64,000 bases of DNA from Euborellia annulipes (GCA_023213315.1 JAKCPI010000309.1:103687-167686); one strand, 5' to 3'. Numbered from the stretch's first letter, positions 10,855 through 22,953 are shown. Program-made: numbers and translations. Notes: generated from the letters alone by a model not told the origin.

Positions 10855-10980
10855 GAATGCCGTACTGTGGTCCAGTGGTAGGGCATACTGAGTAGATGAG
10901 TGGTTCGACTCCCGGCAGCACCCTATCTTTTGTCGGCTATTTAAATTGATAAATATTATATTATATTAATTTTCTTCACG
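10855..10980 (+). repeat. tRNA-derived SINE S1, copy 1
   Basis: A-box-like TGGTCCAGTGGTAG and a perfect B box GGTTCGACTCC (10902-10912), followed by CGGCAGCACC and an A/T tail (TATTTAAATTGATAAATA). No intact cloverleaf. Same family as the palindrome at 37.9-38.6 kb. Confidence 0.65.
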
Positions 10981-11014
10981 GTTCCCAAACGTGATATATA
11001 TATTTTAGGTCTCC

Positions 11015-11345
11015 TTTATAAATATAAAGGTATAAGTACTGTACAATGTTTTGACTGCTTATTCTGTAGTCGTTTTCAAGTACTGTACACGTGTCCCAAC
11101 TCAAGTGAACTAACCTCTAAGAGACCGTTACGTGCATTTTATATACTACGTCAGCGCCTTATACACTCATTCCCATGAAGTTAGACACAATCATCAAAGT
11201 AATTGTTTACATAAATAGCATGAAGTTTGTGTAACTTCATTGGATGACTGTCGATGGCGCTGACGTCGTTATATATAACAGTTAACATGCACGTAACGCT
11301 CCCTTAGAGGTTAGTTCACTTGAGTCGAATCAAGTGTACAGACTA
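11015..11345. mobile_element. Element B3, longest internal region
   Basis: Left arm (ATGTTTTGACTGCTTATTCTG), then GAACTAACCTCTAAG and its inverted partner CTTAGAGGTTAGTTC (11301-11315). The inner palindrome includes GTCAGCGCC/GGCGCTGAC. The right arm is truncated before its hammerhead half. Confidence 0.6.
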
Positions 11346-11349
11346 GTTA

Positions 11350-13325
11350 TGTTTTTTAATTATTTGAGATTTTTTGACAATTTTAGTCTCAAAATAAACA
11401 AAATTAAATTTCAAAATTTAATAAGATTTAATCCGATTTCATCCAATTTTTTTTTTTTTTAATTTTTATTAATATCTTCTTAGAAATATCTAACTTGACT
11501 TTATTCTCCCAATTCAATTTTAGATAATCCTTAGTTAAAGAAGAATTAAATTTGATTACTTCCCAGTTCTAAAGGAAATAGCTTTGTATTGTATTTGTAT
11601 AAGAAAATCATTCCCAAGATAAGAATATAACAAAGTCGTAATCAAGAAAATTTTTTAGATGATGCCCAAGTCATTTTTGGATGAGAGGAGATCCAAATTA
11701 ATTTTCTCCAAACCTTCGAATCCTATTATATCAAACAATTTTAGTTACATTCTATGAGCAAATAAATTCTAAAAAATTATTCAATTTATTACAAATTTTT
11801 ATAAATTTGTCTTTTTTTCTTATACTAATATATATTATCCTCAAAAAATTTGACAATGAATTAGAAATCTTGACGTTTTAAACAGTGGCGTATCCAGAAT
11901 AACTGGTGCCCGAGGCACTACACCTTTTTGACGCCCCCCCCCAGAAAAAAAACATAGTATTATAATATATAGAATATATTCATAATAAGAATATAATACA
12001 AATGATAATAGATGTTAGATCGCTAATTTCTTACACTAAAATCTGATATTTGTAACAAATTTTGTAATAAATTTCATAAACGGAAGTGATACTTTTAACT
12101 AATATATGTTTTTCAAAATGTTTGTTAATTTAAACAGTTTTTATTCTTAAATGTTTGTTCGTTTCGATATAATCAAGTATACGAGAAAACCCACTTCCTA
12201 TTTTCGATTATATCAATATTATTTAAATAACTAAAATATTTTATAGTTCTCCATACTCCATATATTGGTGAAATTTTACTCTAATCTCTTGAAGAGATTT
12301 GTTTGTGGCCGATACGAGTTGAGAGCTTCACTTCCTGTTATTATCCACGCTCTAATGCAAAATATCAATTAAAACGTTCCCATCTATAAACAACATCATT
12401 TCGTTTTTCAAATTTGTATCAAAGTCCAATTAACTACTTTTATGTATTTATTTTTACATAAACTTATTCCGAATAATTATTTATTCAGAAAGAAAAGACA
12501 TTTGGATTATGGATTTTTGGGTTCGTGACCTTATAGAGATATTATTGGTGTTAGGAAACAAAAATCTGAATCGATGTCATGATATTTGTAAACAATGAGG
12601 GTTCTATATAGGCCGAAATTCCTCAACCACGCTGATTTTTCGGCAAGGGTGTAGGAAGGGAAGTTTTGCTATTTTTCCAATTGAGTTTTATTCCTAATAT
12701 TTCGAAGGCACAAAGGCTCTTCTTCTTTAGAGGAAGCTGAAAAAATCATAATGTTAACAAAAGTATTTTTATTTATAAAAGCTTAACATAAAGGGCATTG
12801 CTGTACCTCATTTTACACTCCGCTAACATTACAATAACAGTCAAGGATTTTTTGCATAAAGGAAACCATTTGAACTGTGCAATTCTAGAGCCACTTTAAA
12901 AATTTTCATACAATTTCTTTTATTCTTTATTTTTTCAATCTAAATGTATTAATAAAAATAATTTAAATCATCTGGCTTTTATTAGAGCATTCAATCTTTT
13001 GTCAGTTTATTTTTTTTCTTAAATAATATAATTAATACATTTTATATAAAAATTTATTTGTTCCTTTTTAATTTTATTACTTTTTAATTTTTATTTAAAA
13101 TATTAGTACTACAGTAGTGAAAATATTATTCTTATTAATAAACGAGATGCTGTCTGAAGGGGCAGGCAGGCTATTTTTGAGTTAAAAGGATTTTATATTC
13201 ACCCATTAAGTTATTGGTGTTCATTCTAAAATTCACTTAAGCCCTATATATTCAATACATGTTAATTTTAATAAGTAAATAAATTATTTTATCTTTTAAT
13301 AAATTTCTCAAGTAAACCGCATCGA
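11350..13325. other. No gene; hAT end relic at 11886
   Basis: CAGTGGCGTATCCAGA with a C-tract (11886-11945) looks like one hAT terminus. The rest is AT-rich. No supported gene. Confidence 0.4.
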
Positions 13326-13328
13326 TTT

Positions 13329-13726
13329 CTACTTTCTCTTACCCTATATATGAAATATATAGAGAAAGTATTGCGATCATGCCAAAAATTCGATGTCGAG
13401 ATTTTGATGGTTATACACGTTTTGAGGTCGTCTAGTGCAAAAAAATGGGTCCCGCAAATTGGTCTGTCTGTGTGTGCGTATCGAAATTGTTTAAAATTCA
13501 AAAATCAATTATTTTTTTTTTAGATGCTCTTTAAAATGTATATTCTCATTTTGTCTTAAAAGTGTTTTGAAGTACACTTTACTCTTGTACTTCATAGCAA
13601 AGATTTCAGATTTTTCGAATTCATTTTCCAGCTTTTCCTTCCATAGAGCCAATGTTAAATCCCTATGGGGACTACCGATGGGTAAGAGAAAGTTGTGTGC
13701 TGTGCGCCCGCCACACCAGATTTTAT
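13329..13726 (+). repeat. R1 repeat with internal deletion
   Basis: Begins CTTTCTCTTACC with a TATATGAAATATATA hairpin, then the TTGCGATCATG block, a deletion of the central part, and ends ACACCAGATTTTA. The 70-codon minus frame here is R1, not a gene. Confidence 0.75.
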
Positions 13727-14239
13727 AATTTCACTAGCAATTGAAATTATTCAAATAGTAAAGACAAAACAGGAAATAAACAGACGATAATAATAATATA
13801 ATAAATAAATAAAACAGAAGTAAATGCTGAAAAAATTTTCCATCTTTATTGAAGTTATCACTTCCTTATGCCTGTAATATGAAATTCTTTTCTTAAGAAA
13901 TTAGCAATTAAAATTGCCATTTGTTGCTATCATTTTTGATTAAAATGATATAAATATATATATATATTTATTTATTAGCTAATAAAAAAAATTTTTAAAT
14001 TTTATGATTAAAAAGCAAATCTATTTAATTAAGTTTGAGATTGCGGGGTAGGTTTTAGGTGAAAATTTTAAACTGGGGGTGTGTTTTTTTGGGGGGGTTT
14101 TTAGGTTTGGGGGAAAAAAAAAAAATTTTTATTTTTTTTATTTTCAATTGTCGCTGCTTTTTTTATCTTCTTTTTCGTCTCTCTCTTTTTTTCTAATGTG
14201 AAGCGCATCTTTCACTGGAGTGCTGGTGAGGTGCATGGA
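13727..14239. other. AT-rich, then G-rich tract at 14040-14115
   Basis: 14040-14115 is G/T-rich on the + strand (GGGGGGG at about 14090). No coding signal. Confidence 0.4.
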
Positions 14240-14402
14240 AGATAATTTTTTTCTAGGTTTCTTCTGGCTTTTTTCCTCATGGCCGGAAGCGGCGGAAGAT
14301 TAGAAGATCAAGGTAGAGAGGTAGAGACCTCGCCACCTTACCCTCCTCTCGATTCGTCATCTTACATGACTCCGCCATTTTCATTTCGAGCAAACATTTA
14401 AG
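14240..14402 (-). other. Candidate first-exon island (ATGGCGGAG start) with an overlapping + frame
   Basis: This GC-rich island has two readings. On the minus strand, an AAAATGGCGGAG motif at about 14363-14382 matches the YY1-like start context of many housekeeping genes; the frame reads MAESCKMTNREE and meets a GGTAAGG donor-like site at about 14340. On the plus strand, a 40-codon frame (14279-14401, beginning MAGSGGRLEDQGREVE) follows a TTTTTTCTAG acceptor-like site at 14252-14256. Both cannot easily be coding. I favour the minus reading because it agrees with the other two minus-strand start candidates. The island ends where a SINE copy begins. Confidence 0.25.
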
Positions 14403-14525
14403 GGTTCATAACTGTTATCGTATAAAGTCTTACATGGCATAAGTTTGCCGAAAAGACTGTGTGCATGTGTGTGTGAGTGTGAGTACGAATGGGAAAAGTG
14501 TGAGTGTTAAAAAAAAAAAACTTAT
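14403..14525 (+). repeat. SINE S3 3' part
   Basis: Contains CTTACATGGCATAAG, GCCGAAAAGACTGTGTG and a TGTGTGTGAGTGTGA tail ending in A12. Same block, in order, at 56580-56690, where a B box precedes it. The tRNA-like head is missing here. Confidence 0.65.
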
Positions 14526-14539
14526 TTATATAATTTATT

Positions 14540-14734
14540 CCAAAAAAGTTGTAATTTGGCAGGTATTATGTTTATTGCCTTGGGCGTTATTTACGAAGCT
14601 TCTTTCGAAATTCAAATTTTAAGACCACTGGATTCTCATTTTAGAGTTTGTTTTTTAATTTTATAATGACTTTTAAACGGGTTGAGATATCAAGGTGAGA
14701 AAAAAAGCTCGCCAAAGGCGAACCTTGCGGCTAG
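14540..14734 (+). mobile_element. Helitron 3' end, second copy
   Basis: Hairpin GCCAAAGGCGAACCTTGCGGC then CTAG (14731-14734) and T. The AAGG/CCTT pairs change relative to the 8345 copy, a compensated stem. Confidence 0.55.
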
Positions 14735-15239
14735 TTATTTATATAATAATAATATTTTTATTTGAAAAAAGTTTTTATAAAAAATATTAATTTAAATATA
14801 AAAAAAATATATGGAAATTTTTTTAAAATAATATTCTAAAAATAAATTTTATATTTTATTTATTCAAAGATATATTGATGAATTTGAAATTTTTTGACAT
14901 AGTTTTCAAGCGTATCCTTGAAAAGTTTTATTTTCAATATTTGCATTCTGAAAAAAAAAACAAGTTGAATTTTTTTTCTGCCTGCATTCGATCAACACGT
15001 GACCCAAAAACCGGTAGATGTTTATTTATTTATTTATTTGTGGTTTATAACTTAACATTAAATTTTATAACATTTCTGTATTCGTAATCAAAATCATTTA
15101 TTAAGTGAATTTTTAGATAATCGTTTGATAAAATTTAATAAAAATAAATAAGGAAATAAATTTGAAATATTATTTCTCTTCACGAGCAAAAATTATTAAA
15201 TTATATTATATAATAAATAGGATGCTGTGCAGATTATGA

Positions 15240-15410
15240 CATAAGAATACAGCTGGTCAAACTCCTCACCAGTTCATAAAAAAGATTTAATTTAATTAAT
15301 ATACACCTGTTCATTCCTCGTATCCTAATTATTTTTAATTTAAATACTATTCTGAATAGGCTAGAGATTCTGGGTTCGAATCTAACGATTTAATTAACAT
15401 ATTATTAAAT
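15240..15410 (+). repeat. Degenerate tRNA-derived repeat
   Basis: A B box GGGTTCGAATCTAAC (15372-15386) without a convincing A box. It abuts element B4. Probably a SINE remnant. Confidence 0.35.
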
Positions 15411-15575
15411 CTTTTGTGGTTTATATTATTATTATTACGGGAGTTTTTAATTATAGATCACATTTTGTATTATTTATTAAAAATATAAATACTGCCCAAC
15501 GTTTCGACTGCTTATTCTGCAGCTGTTTTCAAGTACTGTGCACTTGCTCCGACTCAAGTGAACATTTATTCAATG
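15411..15575 (-). mobile_element. Element B4, single arm
   Basis: GTGGTTTATATTATTATTATTA, ACGGGAGTTTTTAATTATAG and a minus-strand hammerhead-like core (TTGAAAACAGCTGC...GAAACGTTGGGC) followed by GCACTTGCTCCGACTCAAGTG. The second arm is absent. The 74-codon frame is incidental. Confidence 0.65.
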
Positions 15576-16499
15576 ATAATAATTTTCGATATTTATTTCT
15601 GATCAAAATTAAATACTTTTTCAATATAATAGAACTTTAATAAATATGAAGATGAAAGAAATCAATAGGCAAAACATTTTGAAAGAGATGATATGCAGAC
15701 ATTTGCAAAAAAGATTATTTCACTACGTTTGCTTTTTTTTTTTCTTATCACTAGACTTTTTTTTTGATGAATTGATGGAGTTCAATTAAAATTTCCATAA
15801 ATGTAAAAAAAATTTTATTCATTTCTAAAAATACAATAAATTAAGATGAGGAGGGCGAGGCAACAAAGACTGTCCTTTAGTTTATTACAAAATTCGATTT
15901 CACCGGAAATGAGAGCAAAAGACAATTTAATATCTTGACAAATTAATCGTATTTATATCGCATGACAGCATTTTTATAAATCAACGCCTAATTTATATTT
16001 ATTAACTTACTAATTAAGTAAAGTAAAGAGGAATTGATTAATTAAATAAATAAAACTATATATTTTATTTTTAACTATTTTAGTTATGCTTTGTTAAAAT
16101 CTAAACACGAGGTTATATCAACGATTATTTTGAAACATATAACCTAGTGTTTTGATTTTAATATAGCACAACTTCAAAGGGCGCAGTCCCCTGGCAAGTG
16201 GGAAAACCCGCCGAAGGCCACTTGTATTTCATAATTTAATTTAAAAAAAAAAATAATTGTTTTTATATAACTCAATATTTATTAATTCAAATTGATAATT
16301 ATTTTTAATTTTAAATAAAATTTCAAAGAATCACTTACTAAGAACCCTGCCCCGGATAAAACAAATTTATAAAAAAATCATCAATTAAAATTTTTCATAT
16401 TATTTTTATTTGCTAACTAATTTTTGAAAACGGTAGACAAATAAAAAGACTGGAAAAATTTTGATTTTCCTAAAAATACAAAAAGAATTGTTGTCCAGT
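15576..16499. other. AT-rich; small GC hairpin near 16180-16215
   Basis: AGTCCCCTGGCAAGTGGG...GAAGGCCACTTG forms a hairpin; origin unknown. No gene. Confidence 0.4.
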
Positions 16500-16750
16500 A
16501 TTTTATAACCATGGCAACCATTTCTTTCCTATATGAAGTAGTACAAGAGTAAAGTGTGCTTCAAACAATTTTGAGAGAGAAATTAGAATATACATTTTAA
16601 AGGGCATCTAAAAAATAATTTATTTATGAATTTTAAACAAATATTTGAGAAACTCGAAACTGTAAATGTGCATTAACTCGAAAAGAGTTGGGATATTTTG
16701 TTCACAGACCATTTTGCGAGACTCCCTTTTTTGGACTCAGAGGACTTCGA
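16500..16750 (-). repeat. R1 repeat fragment
   Basis: Has the CCATGGCAACCATTTCT, CAAGAGTAAAGTGTGCTTC and TTTTAAAGGGCATCTAAAAAA blocks, then breaks off at the palindromic element that follows. Confidence 0.65.
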
Positions 16751-17201
16751 TCCCAGGCCCATTTTTACAAGTTTTTACTATCAAGCTGATTTTCGGCGAG
16801 TAGCTTCATTTTGTTGAGACGACCAATTTTCAATTCTTGATTGTGGTAGCTAACAGGGGTAGCAGGGATATAATATTTCAATTTGACGATTCTCAAAAAT
16901 TTATTATTATTTATGGGTTTTTTCATTAAATCTTAAGAAAATTATTAACATTATTGAAAAAAAATATTTATCCTACAAAATATATGGTTTGATCAGAGTC
17001 TCACTCTTCCAACATGTACTGTACATGTTCAAAGTCGGGGATTCTTTGATAAACCATATATTTTGTAGGATAAATATTTTTTTTTTTCAATAATGTTAAT
17101 AATTTTCTTAAGATTTAATGAAAAAAACCCATAAATAATAATAAATTTTTGAGAATCGTCAAAAGCTCGATATTAATAACTTGTAAAAATGGGCCTGGGA
17201 T
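16751..17201. mobile_element. Nested palindromic element
   Basis: Outer inverted ends ATCCCAGGCCCATTTTTACA (16751-16774 and 17178-17201) enclose a second, nearly perfect inverted repeat of about 115 bases (16879-16993 and 17048-17162) with a loop containing ACATGTACTGTACATGT. No coding sequence, no clear target duplication. Could extrude as a long hairpin. Class unknown. Confidence 0.65.
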
Positions 17202-17837
17202 CCTGGACTATAACAATCTTATCGCAACTTCTTTTTCTTTATTCTGGCGTTTCAGAGGAGACGCTTTTTATTTATTTTTTTTTTCAAATATCTTATCATC
17301 CCAATTAATATAAATTAATTTCTATACTTTTTTTATTTTATCAAAATATTAATATTTTCTTGTCACAGCTTTATTTCAACTTGATTGCCTTAAAATAAAA
17401 TTTTATTTAAAATCAGGGATGAACTTTTTAAAAGTTTATTTGAACTTTTTAAATCATGGAAGATGCGAGAGGCACGTTTGTCTTTAAAGATAATAGAAAG
17501 AAAACAAAAATATGCACTTAAAATACCATTATTTTCAAATGATAGTTGATAATGTTGCAAAAATGAACAAAAATAGTGAGGCATTTGTTATTGCGAGGGA
17601 ATAGAATGTTTTAACTGTGTATTTATATTTATTACCTCAGTTTGCAGCCAGATTGCTGCTCTAAGTGTATTATTAAAGTAAGTACAAGTTTTGTTATATG
17701 GTTAATGACAGTTGCTTGCTATAAAATTCTAGAAAAGAATAACAAGGCTTAATTCTGCAATATCGAGAGATTTGTCTGCATATCGTCTTATAATATAATC
17801 ATCTCGCAAAAATTTCACTCTCGTCCCTGTTATACTA
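17202..17837. other. No supported gene
   Basis: AT-rich; a 64-codon minus frame at 17390-17584 has no recognisable features. Confidence 0.5.
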
Positions 17838-17990
17838 TTACTTTCTCTTATATATGTTATAAATAGAGAGAAAGTAATGCGATCATGTCAAAATTCGTTG
17901 TCGAGATTGCGATGGATATACATGTTTTGAGGTCCCCTGAGTCCAAAAAAGTGAGTCCCGCAAATTGGTCTTTAGTGTGTGTGTGTAATA
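17838..17990 (+). repeat. R1 repeat, left end only
   Basis: CTTTCTCTTATATATG hairpin, GCGATCATGTCAAAATTCG and GAGGTCCCCTGAGTCC blocks ending in a short GT run. Confidence 0.65.
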
Positions 17991-18429
17991 ACAAAAGAAA
18001 GACTATTGTCATGTAATTTTTACTTTTTTTTACTTAAATTATTTAAATTATTATTAAATAAAAACCGATAAAAATATTTTAAATGTGTAATCACATGCTT
18101 CATCTATCTCACCTTTAATTATAATCATATTAATTATTTTCATTTGTTTATCCATCTTTTTGAAAAAATAAACACGAAAACGCTTTTTAAATATTTTAAT
18201 ATTTTTTTTCTCATTTTTGAAAGGGGTAAATAACAAATGTTTATTTAATTTTCTTTTTCTCTTTCCGCAATGGCCGAGTTTTGTTTTTCAATTAGAGAAT
18301 TTTTTCTTTTTATTTATCTTTACTTAATAAACATCGTTTCAATTATAGGCTACTAGATACTTTACATTTTAAATAGGTTTTTTCCTTATTCTTTAAGATA
18401 GGGAAAATTTTACAACTTGTTTTAATAAA

Positions 18430-18500
18430 TAGGTAATTAACATATTGTATTTATATTTTTAATAAATAATTAATACAAAATATAGTCTATAATTAAAATA
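18430..18500 (+). repeat. Element B5 fragment
   Basis: GTATTTATATTTTTAATAAATAATTAATACA followed by TAGTCTATAATTAAAA; no hammerhead half remains. Confidence 0.5.
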
Positions 18501-19159
18501 TATTGTATATTAAGATGGAGTAAATTTTTTTTATTTTTAAATTTAAAATTCCTGTCTATTGGAGTTTTTTTTTTCAAAAGTGAACAAAGTGAAATTTTTT
18601 TGGGTTTACTTTTAGGGTCAAAAACCATATGGGGTGGGGGCTACCCGAAGTCGAAAGGAGTAAATTTTAGCTACTCAATTAATGCGATTATATTATTTAA
18701 AGAATTTTCAACAAAATCCTATTATAAAAAATTTAATTTGTCATAAAATACATCTTATTATTGACAGTTGATTTATTACAATTTTGCCAACTAAAAACTA
18801 CTTGGCTGGAGACCATTAGACCATACATTCTTCATTTTCTTCTCAATAACAATTCATTTTAAAATATCATTTAAGAAATGGTTAATTTTATTTCTTTACG
18901 CTTTGGCCACCCTCAAAGGTAGAAAATTCAGCGTGTCAAAGTATAAAGCATACAAAATGCTCGTTTTTGCATAATCTTCTATTCAACACGATGTTATTTT
19001 TTCTAGAGATGTCATAAAGTCTCTATGAGCTATAAAAACGGTTCGAATGGAAAGGCAATAGCCTACTCTCAACATCGATAGAACTTTCGAGAAATTATTT
19101 TTACTTTTCAAAAAAAAGATGGCATTGTTATTTCTAATTAAAAACAATCGAAATTTTGT
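18501..19159. other. No supported gene
   Basis: AT-rich. The 60-codon frame at 18983-19165 (-) overlaps a decayed R1 edge. Confidence 0.4.
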
Positions 19160-19315
19160 AGACAATGGATTCAGGGGACCTCAAAAAGTGTATATCCATC
19201 AAAATTTCGACATCGAATTTTTGACATGAATCAAATACTTTCTTTCTCTATATATATACGTATAGATATGTAGCCTATATTAACAAATACATATAGGTAA
19301 GAGAAGGTAAAAGTG
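19160..19315 (-). repeat. R1 repeat, left-end fragment
   Basis: GGGGACCTCAAAAAGTGTA, TTCGACATCGAATTTTTGAC and the terminal GGTAAGAGAAGGTAAAA. Confidence 0.65.
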
Positions 19316-19405
19316 TTAGGAAATTGGTAGATGAATTTTAAATTTATTAACTAGTGTAAATATGTTGAGTCTATTTGCGTATTTCTTGTTCCCAGTTGTC
19401 GCCAT

Positions 19406-19676
19406 CAAGGGCTGATACAAGGGGGGTATAAAAGGGGTAATTACCCCCCCCCCCCGAGATTTGAAAAAAATACTTTTTCTAAAAAAAATTTATTTTTAAT
19501 GTAAAATTTCAAAAATTAATACTTAAAAATTTGATTTGTATTTATATTTTGGCAAACAAGAACAGAATGCGCCTTTAAATTACCGAAATTAAGAAAAAAT
19601 AGTGTACTGTGCGACGAGTCACACCAGATTCCCCCCCCCCGAGAAACACCTCTGGATCCGCCCTTGGTCGCCATTA
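19406..19676. mobile_element. hAT non-autonomous element (8/8 target duplication)
   Basis: Ends CAAGGGCTGATACAAGG and the complement of CAAGGGCGGATCCAGAGG, flanked by a perfect GTCGCCAT duplication (19398-19405, 19677-19684). C-tracts lie just inside. The centre carries an R1 terminus (CACACCAGATT at 19620) at the same place as in the 32005 copy, so the R1 piece was part of the element before it spread. Confidence 0.88.
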
Positions 19677-19684
19677 CGAGTAAA

Positions 19685-20277
19685 AAATTCAAATTTACTG
19701 AGCTTATACATACATGAGCGACTCTCTAGCAGCTCCCGAAATAGAGGGGTTGTAACGTTTCGTGACGCTTTCAGTAGCAGAAATCGAAATTGCTACCTTG
19801 AGCCTCACGAAAAATATAAGAATAATATATTGATTCGTTATCTTCGTTGAGAAAGTAAGCGAGCGAAGAATTTAAGTAATTCCCCATTCCTCATATCATT
19901 AGGAGATTCATATGTTTTGAAATGCAAATTATCTTTGGGAACGAAAATCGATTTAATAACAGACAATGGATAAACGTAGGTAACTATTTATATTTCTATA
20001 AAATATGAAAACTATTATTAATATTCAAATTCCTGCATTGAATCAAAAGTGTTATGGGTATACATTTATAAAGGAATTTTTTCTAAATTCTAGCGAGATA
20101 AAGAGGAGAGCAGGAGAAAAAAAGAAGGATGCCAATCAACAAGTGTCAGCTCTTGAGTAATTTCAAGCAAAATATTATATTTATAGAAAATAGAATTTGA
20201 GGTCCGACTAATTTTGCTTCTTCTGAAAAATGGGCAGTAAGTCGAATAAATTTGAGAATCAATTTATTAAATAGGTA
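19685..20277. other. Apparently unique sequence, no supported gene
   Basis: Frame 19602-19850 (82 codons) starts within the hAT element, so it is unlikely to be a gene. 19700-19860 is more GC-balanced than its surroundings. Confidence 0.4.
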
Positions 20278-20545
20278 ATAATTATTATGGGAGATTTTAA
20301 TCATAGAGCACATTTTGTATTAATATTTATTAAAAATATAAATACTGTACAACATTTCGACTGTTTTCAAGTACTATGCACTTGCTCCGACTCAAGTGAA
20401 CTGAATCACTTGAATCCGAGCAAGTACTTGAACAGTACTTGAAAACGACTGCAAAATAAGTAATCGAAACGTTGCACAGTATTTATATTTTTAATAAATA
20501 ATTAATACAAAATGTGGTCTATATTTACAAACTCCCATAATAATG
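20278..20545. mobile_element. Element B6, palindrome
   Basis: Left arm with a deleted core (CATTTCGACTGTTTTCAAG), centre ACTTGCTCCGACTCAAGTG, right arm TACTTGAAAACGACTGCAA...TCGAAACGTTGCAC, ending AAACTCCCATAATAATG. Confidence 0.7.
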
Positions 20546-20734
20546 GGAAATTATTCCCGCAAGTTTGCTTTTAGCGACCAATTTTAATGCATTTAGGGTA
20601 AAATTGTAAAAAAGTTTAGAATATCGAATAAGATTTTTTTTGCTTTAACTTTTTTCAATCTCTTTTAGTTATAGATCTTGAATTTAATCCTATTCACGAT
20701 TATGTTAAATTTTCGAATTTTATATCTTCACTAG

Positions 20735-20805
20735 GTTCCGCCGACCCCGCACCGCGGGAATAATAAGGGCGAGGACAGAAGAAGATATCTTCACTAGATT
20801 AAAGT
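20735..20805 (-). repeat. S4 repeat fragment
   Basis: Complement of CTTCTTCTGTCCTCGCC and TGCGGGGTCGGCGGAACC, matching 27770-27812 (+). Confidence 0.6.
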
Positions 20806-22135
20806 TATTTTTGTCACCCAGGAGTTTATTAAATAACTAAACTTCTATGATTATAGAGAAGAATTTTGTACTTTGTGAAATATGTTTCTTATACGAGAAA
20901 TTCCACATCTAAAAATCCTTCTAAAAGCGGATCACAAATTCAAAATGAACATGCATGAAGACGATTCTTAATTACCATAAAATTAATAATCCTTCCAAGG
21001 AAATAAATTAAAGCTCCTTTTGGAATTTCTAACAAAAGAATTAATTATTTAAATCCCTTGAAAAATGAATACAAAATTTACCCATTATTTTATGTTTTGA
21101 TACTAATTAGGTTACATTTTATAATTATATCTCCCCCCCCCAACCCCCTTTCTCTCCTTATGGTTGTTTGTTATTAGGGTTTTTAATTAATTTTATTGAA
21201 TAACGACACGACTAAAGAAATTTAAACCAAGAAATAAAGAATCTGCTTTCGGAAAAAGTTTATATAAATTCAAAGTCGTAACTTTTTTTTTGTAAAAAAA
21301 GAATTTTTTTTTATAATTGCAAAAACTGAATGAATATATGAGATTTTAAATTTGGTGATCTCATTGATAATCCTAGTTTTGAACCACGCAGCAAGCTTAA
21401 TTTTTTTCCGCTATCTCTTTTTGCATAAAATTTAATTAAAAAAATAAATAAATAACTCATATTTTGGTTGATGAATATTAAACTGATGTTGCAGCTTCGG
21501 AAGATTTATTGATAGTTAGCAAATGCGCGTGCAATTAATATTCTTTCTCAAGTGCCCTTTCAAATAAATATTAATTATAATTAAAATAAAATTACGCAAG
21601 TTTTTTTTTATGGAATTTGCTATTATTATTTTAGGGTTGTCCAGCAGAGTACTAGACTTCTTCCTGTTTTAGTACCTGCGTACACATAACTGAGGGAATA
21701 ATTATATATAATTGATTAAAAACAAACCAGGAGACTTGCAATTACGAAATCTCTAGAAATCAAATGAATTTGATGACGCAACATTTGGTGAAGGGCGAAG
21801 GTAAATTAAAAACAAGTAGCGAGGAGGAATTTTTCAAATTTCTTTTCAACGAAAAAAAAAAATTATTATTTTGTCTCTGAAATGTGTTTTTATTTAAAAA
21901 TTTGAATTCTAAAAATTTTATAGAAGCATATTTTACCTGATTATATAAATAACAAGTTTTTAAGTATTTAAAATTACAGATATTATGAAATATATAATTT
22001 TCAATAATTTCATGTATTAAATAAATCAAACAAATACATTGAGAAGAGTAATCAAATAGTTGCGTAACTAAAGGGAGCTGGAGACCTGGACTTGGGAGCC
22101 CTTTTAGGGGAAGATTTCAGAGCAGATTTATAAAT
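20806..22135. other. No supported gene
   Basis: AT-rich, one C-tract near 21133. The 89-codon minus frame at 21760-22029 shows no domain signature. Confidence 0.5.
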
Positions 22136-22953
22136 AAAAAATCTGGTGTGACTGGTCTCACAGCACGCTTCGGTGAGAGAAAGTTGTGTACTGTGCTTGT
22201 CACATCAGATTTTTTTGTTTCGAGATATATTTAGTTTCCCATAGCACCTTAGTTCAAAACTTCAGTTTTAAAAGTTGACTGCTTGAAATAAACTATAGTT
22301 ATTTTTCAAAATTTTAATCTCATATTTGGATATTTTATACACAATAGAGAATCCTAAATAAATACAAAATTTCATAAGAATTGGAAAAAAAATTTTTAAA
22401 TGTGTAAAAAGTTCCAAAGGGGACCCCCTTTTGAATCGAAATTAACAAGCAAACCCACATAGAGATTTAACATTGGCTCTACGGAAGGAAGAGCCGGAAA
22501 ATGAATTTGAAAAATCTGAAATACTACATCAGTAAAGTGTGCTTAAACAATTTTCAGGGCGAAATGAGAATATACATTTCAAAGACGATCTAAAAAATAA
22601 TTGATTTATGAATTTTAATCAAAACGGTAGAGCCGATTTTGAGAAATTAAAAAAAAAAAAAATGAAAAAGTACATCAGTAAAGTAGTAATACTTTTTGGC
22701 CGATTTTGTTCAAAAGCTTATTTTGACTGTTCGGTAGAGTATTTATCTTAAAAATATAAAATTTCAATCTCGTAACTTAATCCCTTACTTCATGCTAAAA
22801 ATCATAACACACACAGACAGATCTTTTTGCGGGATCGATTTTTTGGACTCAGGGGACCTCAAAACATGTAAATCCATCAAAATCTCGACATTGAATTTTT
22901 GACATGATGACTTTCTCTATATATAACATATATATTTAAAAGAAAGTAAAAAA
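22136..22953 (-). repeat. R1 repeat, most complete copy
   Basis: About 818 bases: palindromic AAAAAATCTGGTGTGACTGG...ACATCAGATTTTTTTG end, TTGGAAAAA, CATAGAGATTTAACATTGG, AAGAGCCGG, TTTCAAAGACGATC, TTTTGGCCGATTTTG, GGGGACCTCAAAACATG and TATATATTTAAAAGAAAGTAAAA end. No open frame. Ends lie in A/T runs with no clear duplication. Class unknown. Confidence 0.75.

Noticed and set aside
10855..10930. Functional tRNA gene
   Set aside because: Both internal boxes are present but no cloverleaf can be drawn, and the sequence recurs as a SINE at 38 kb.
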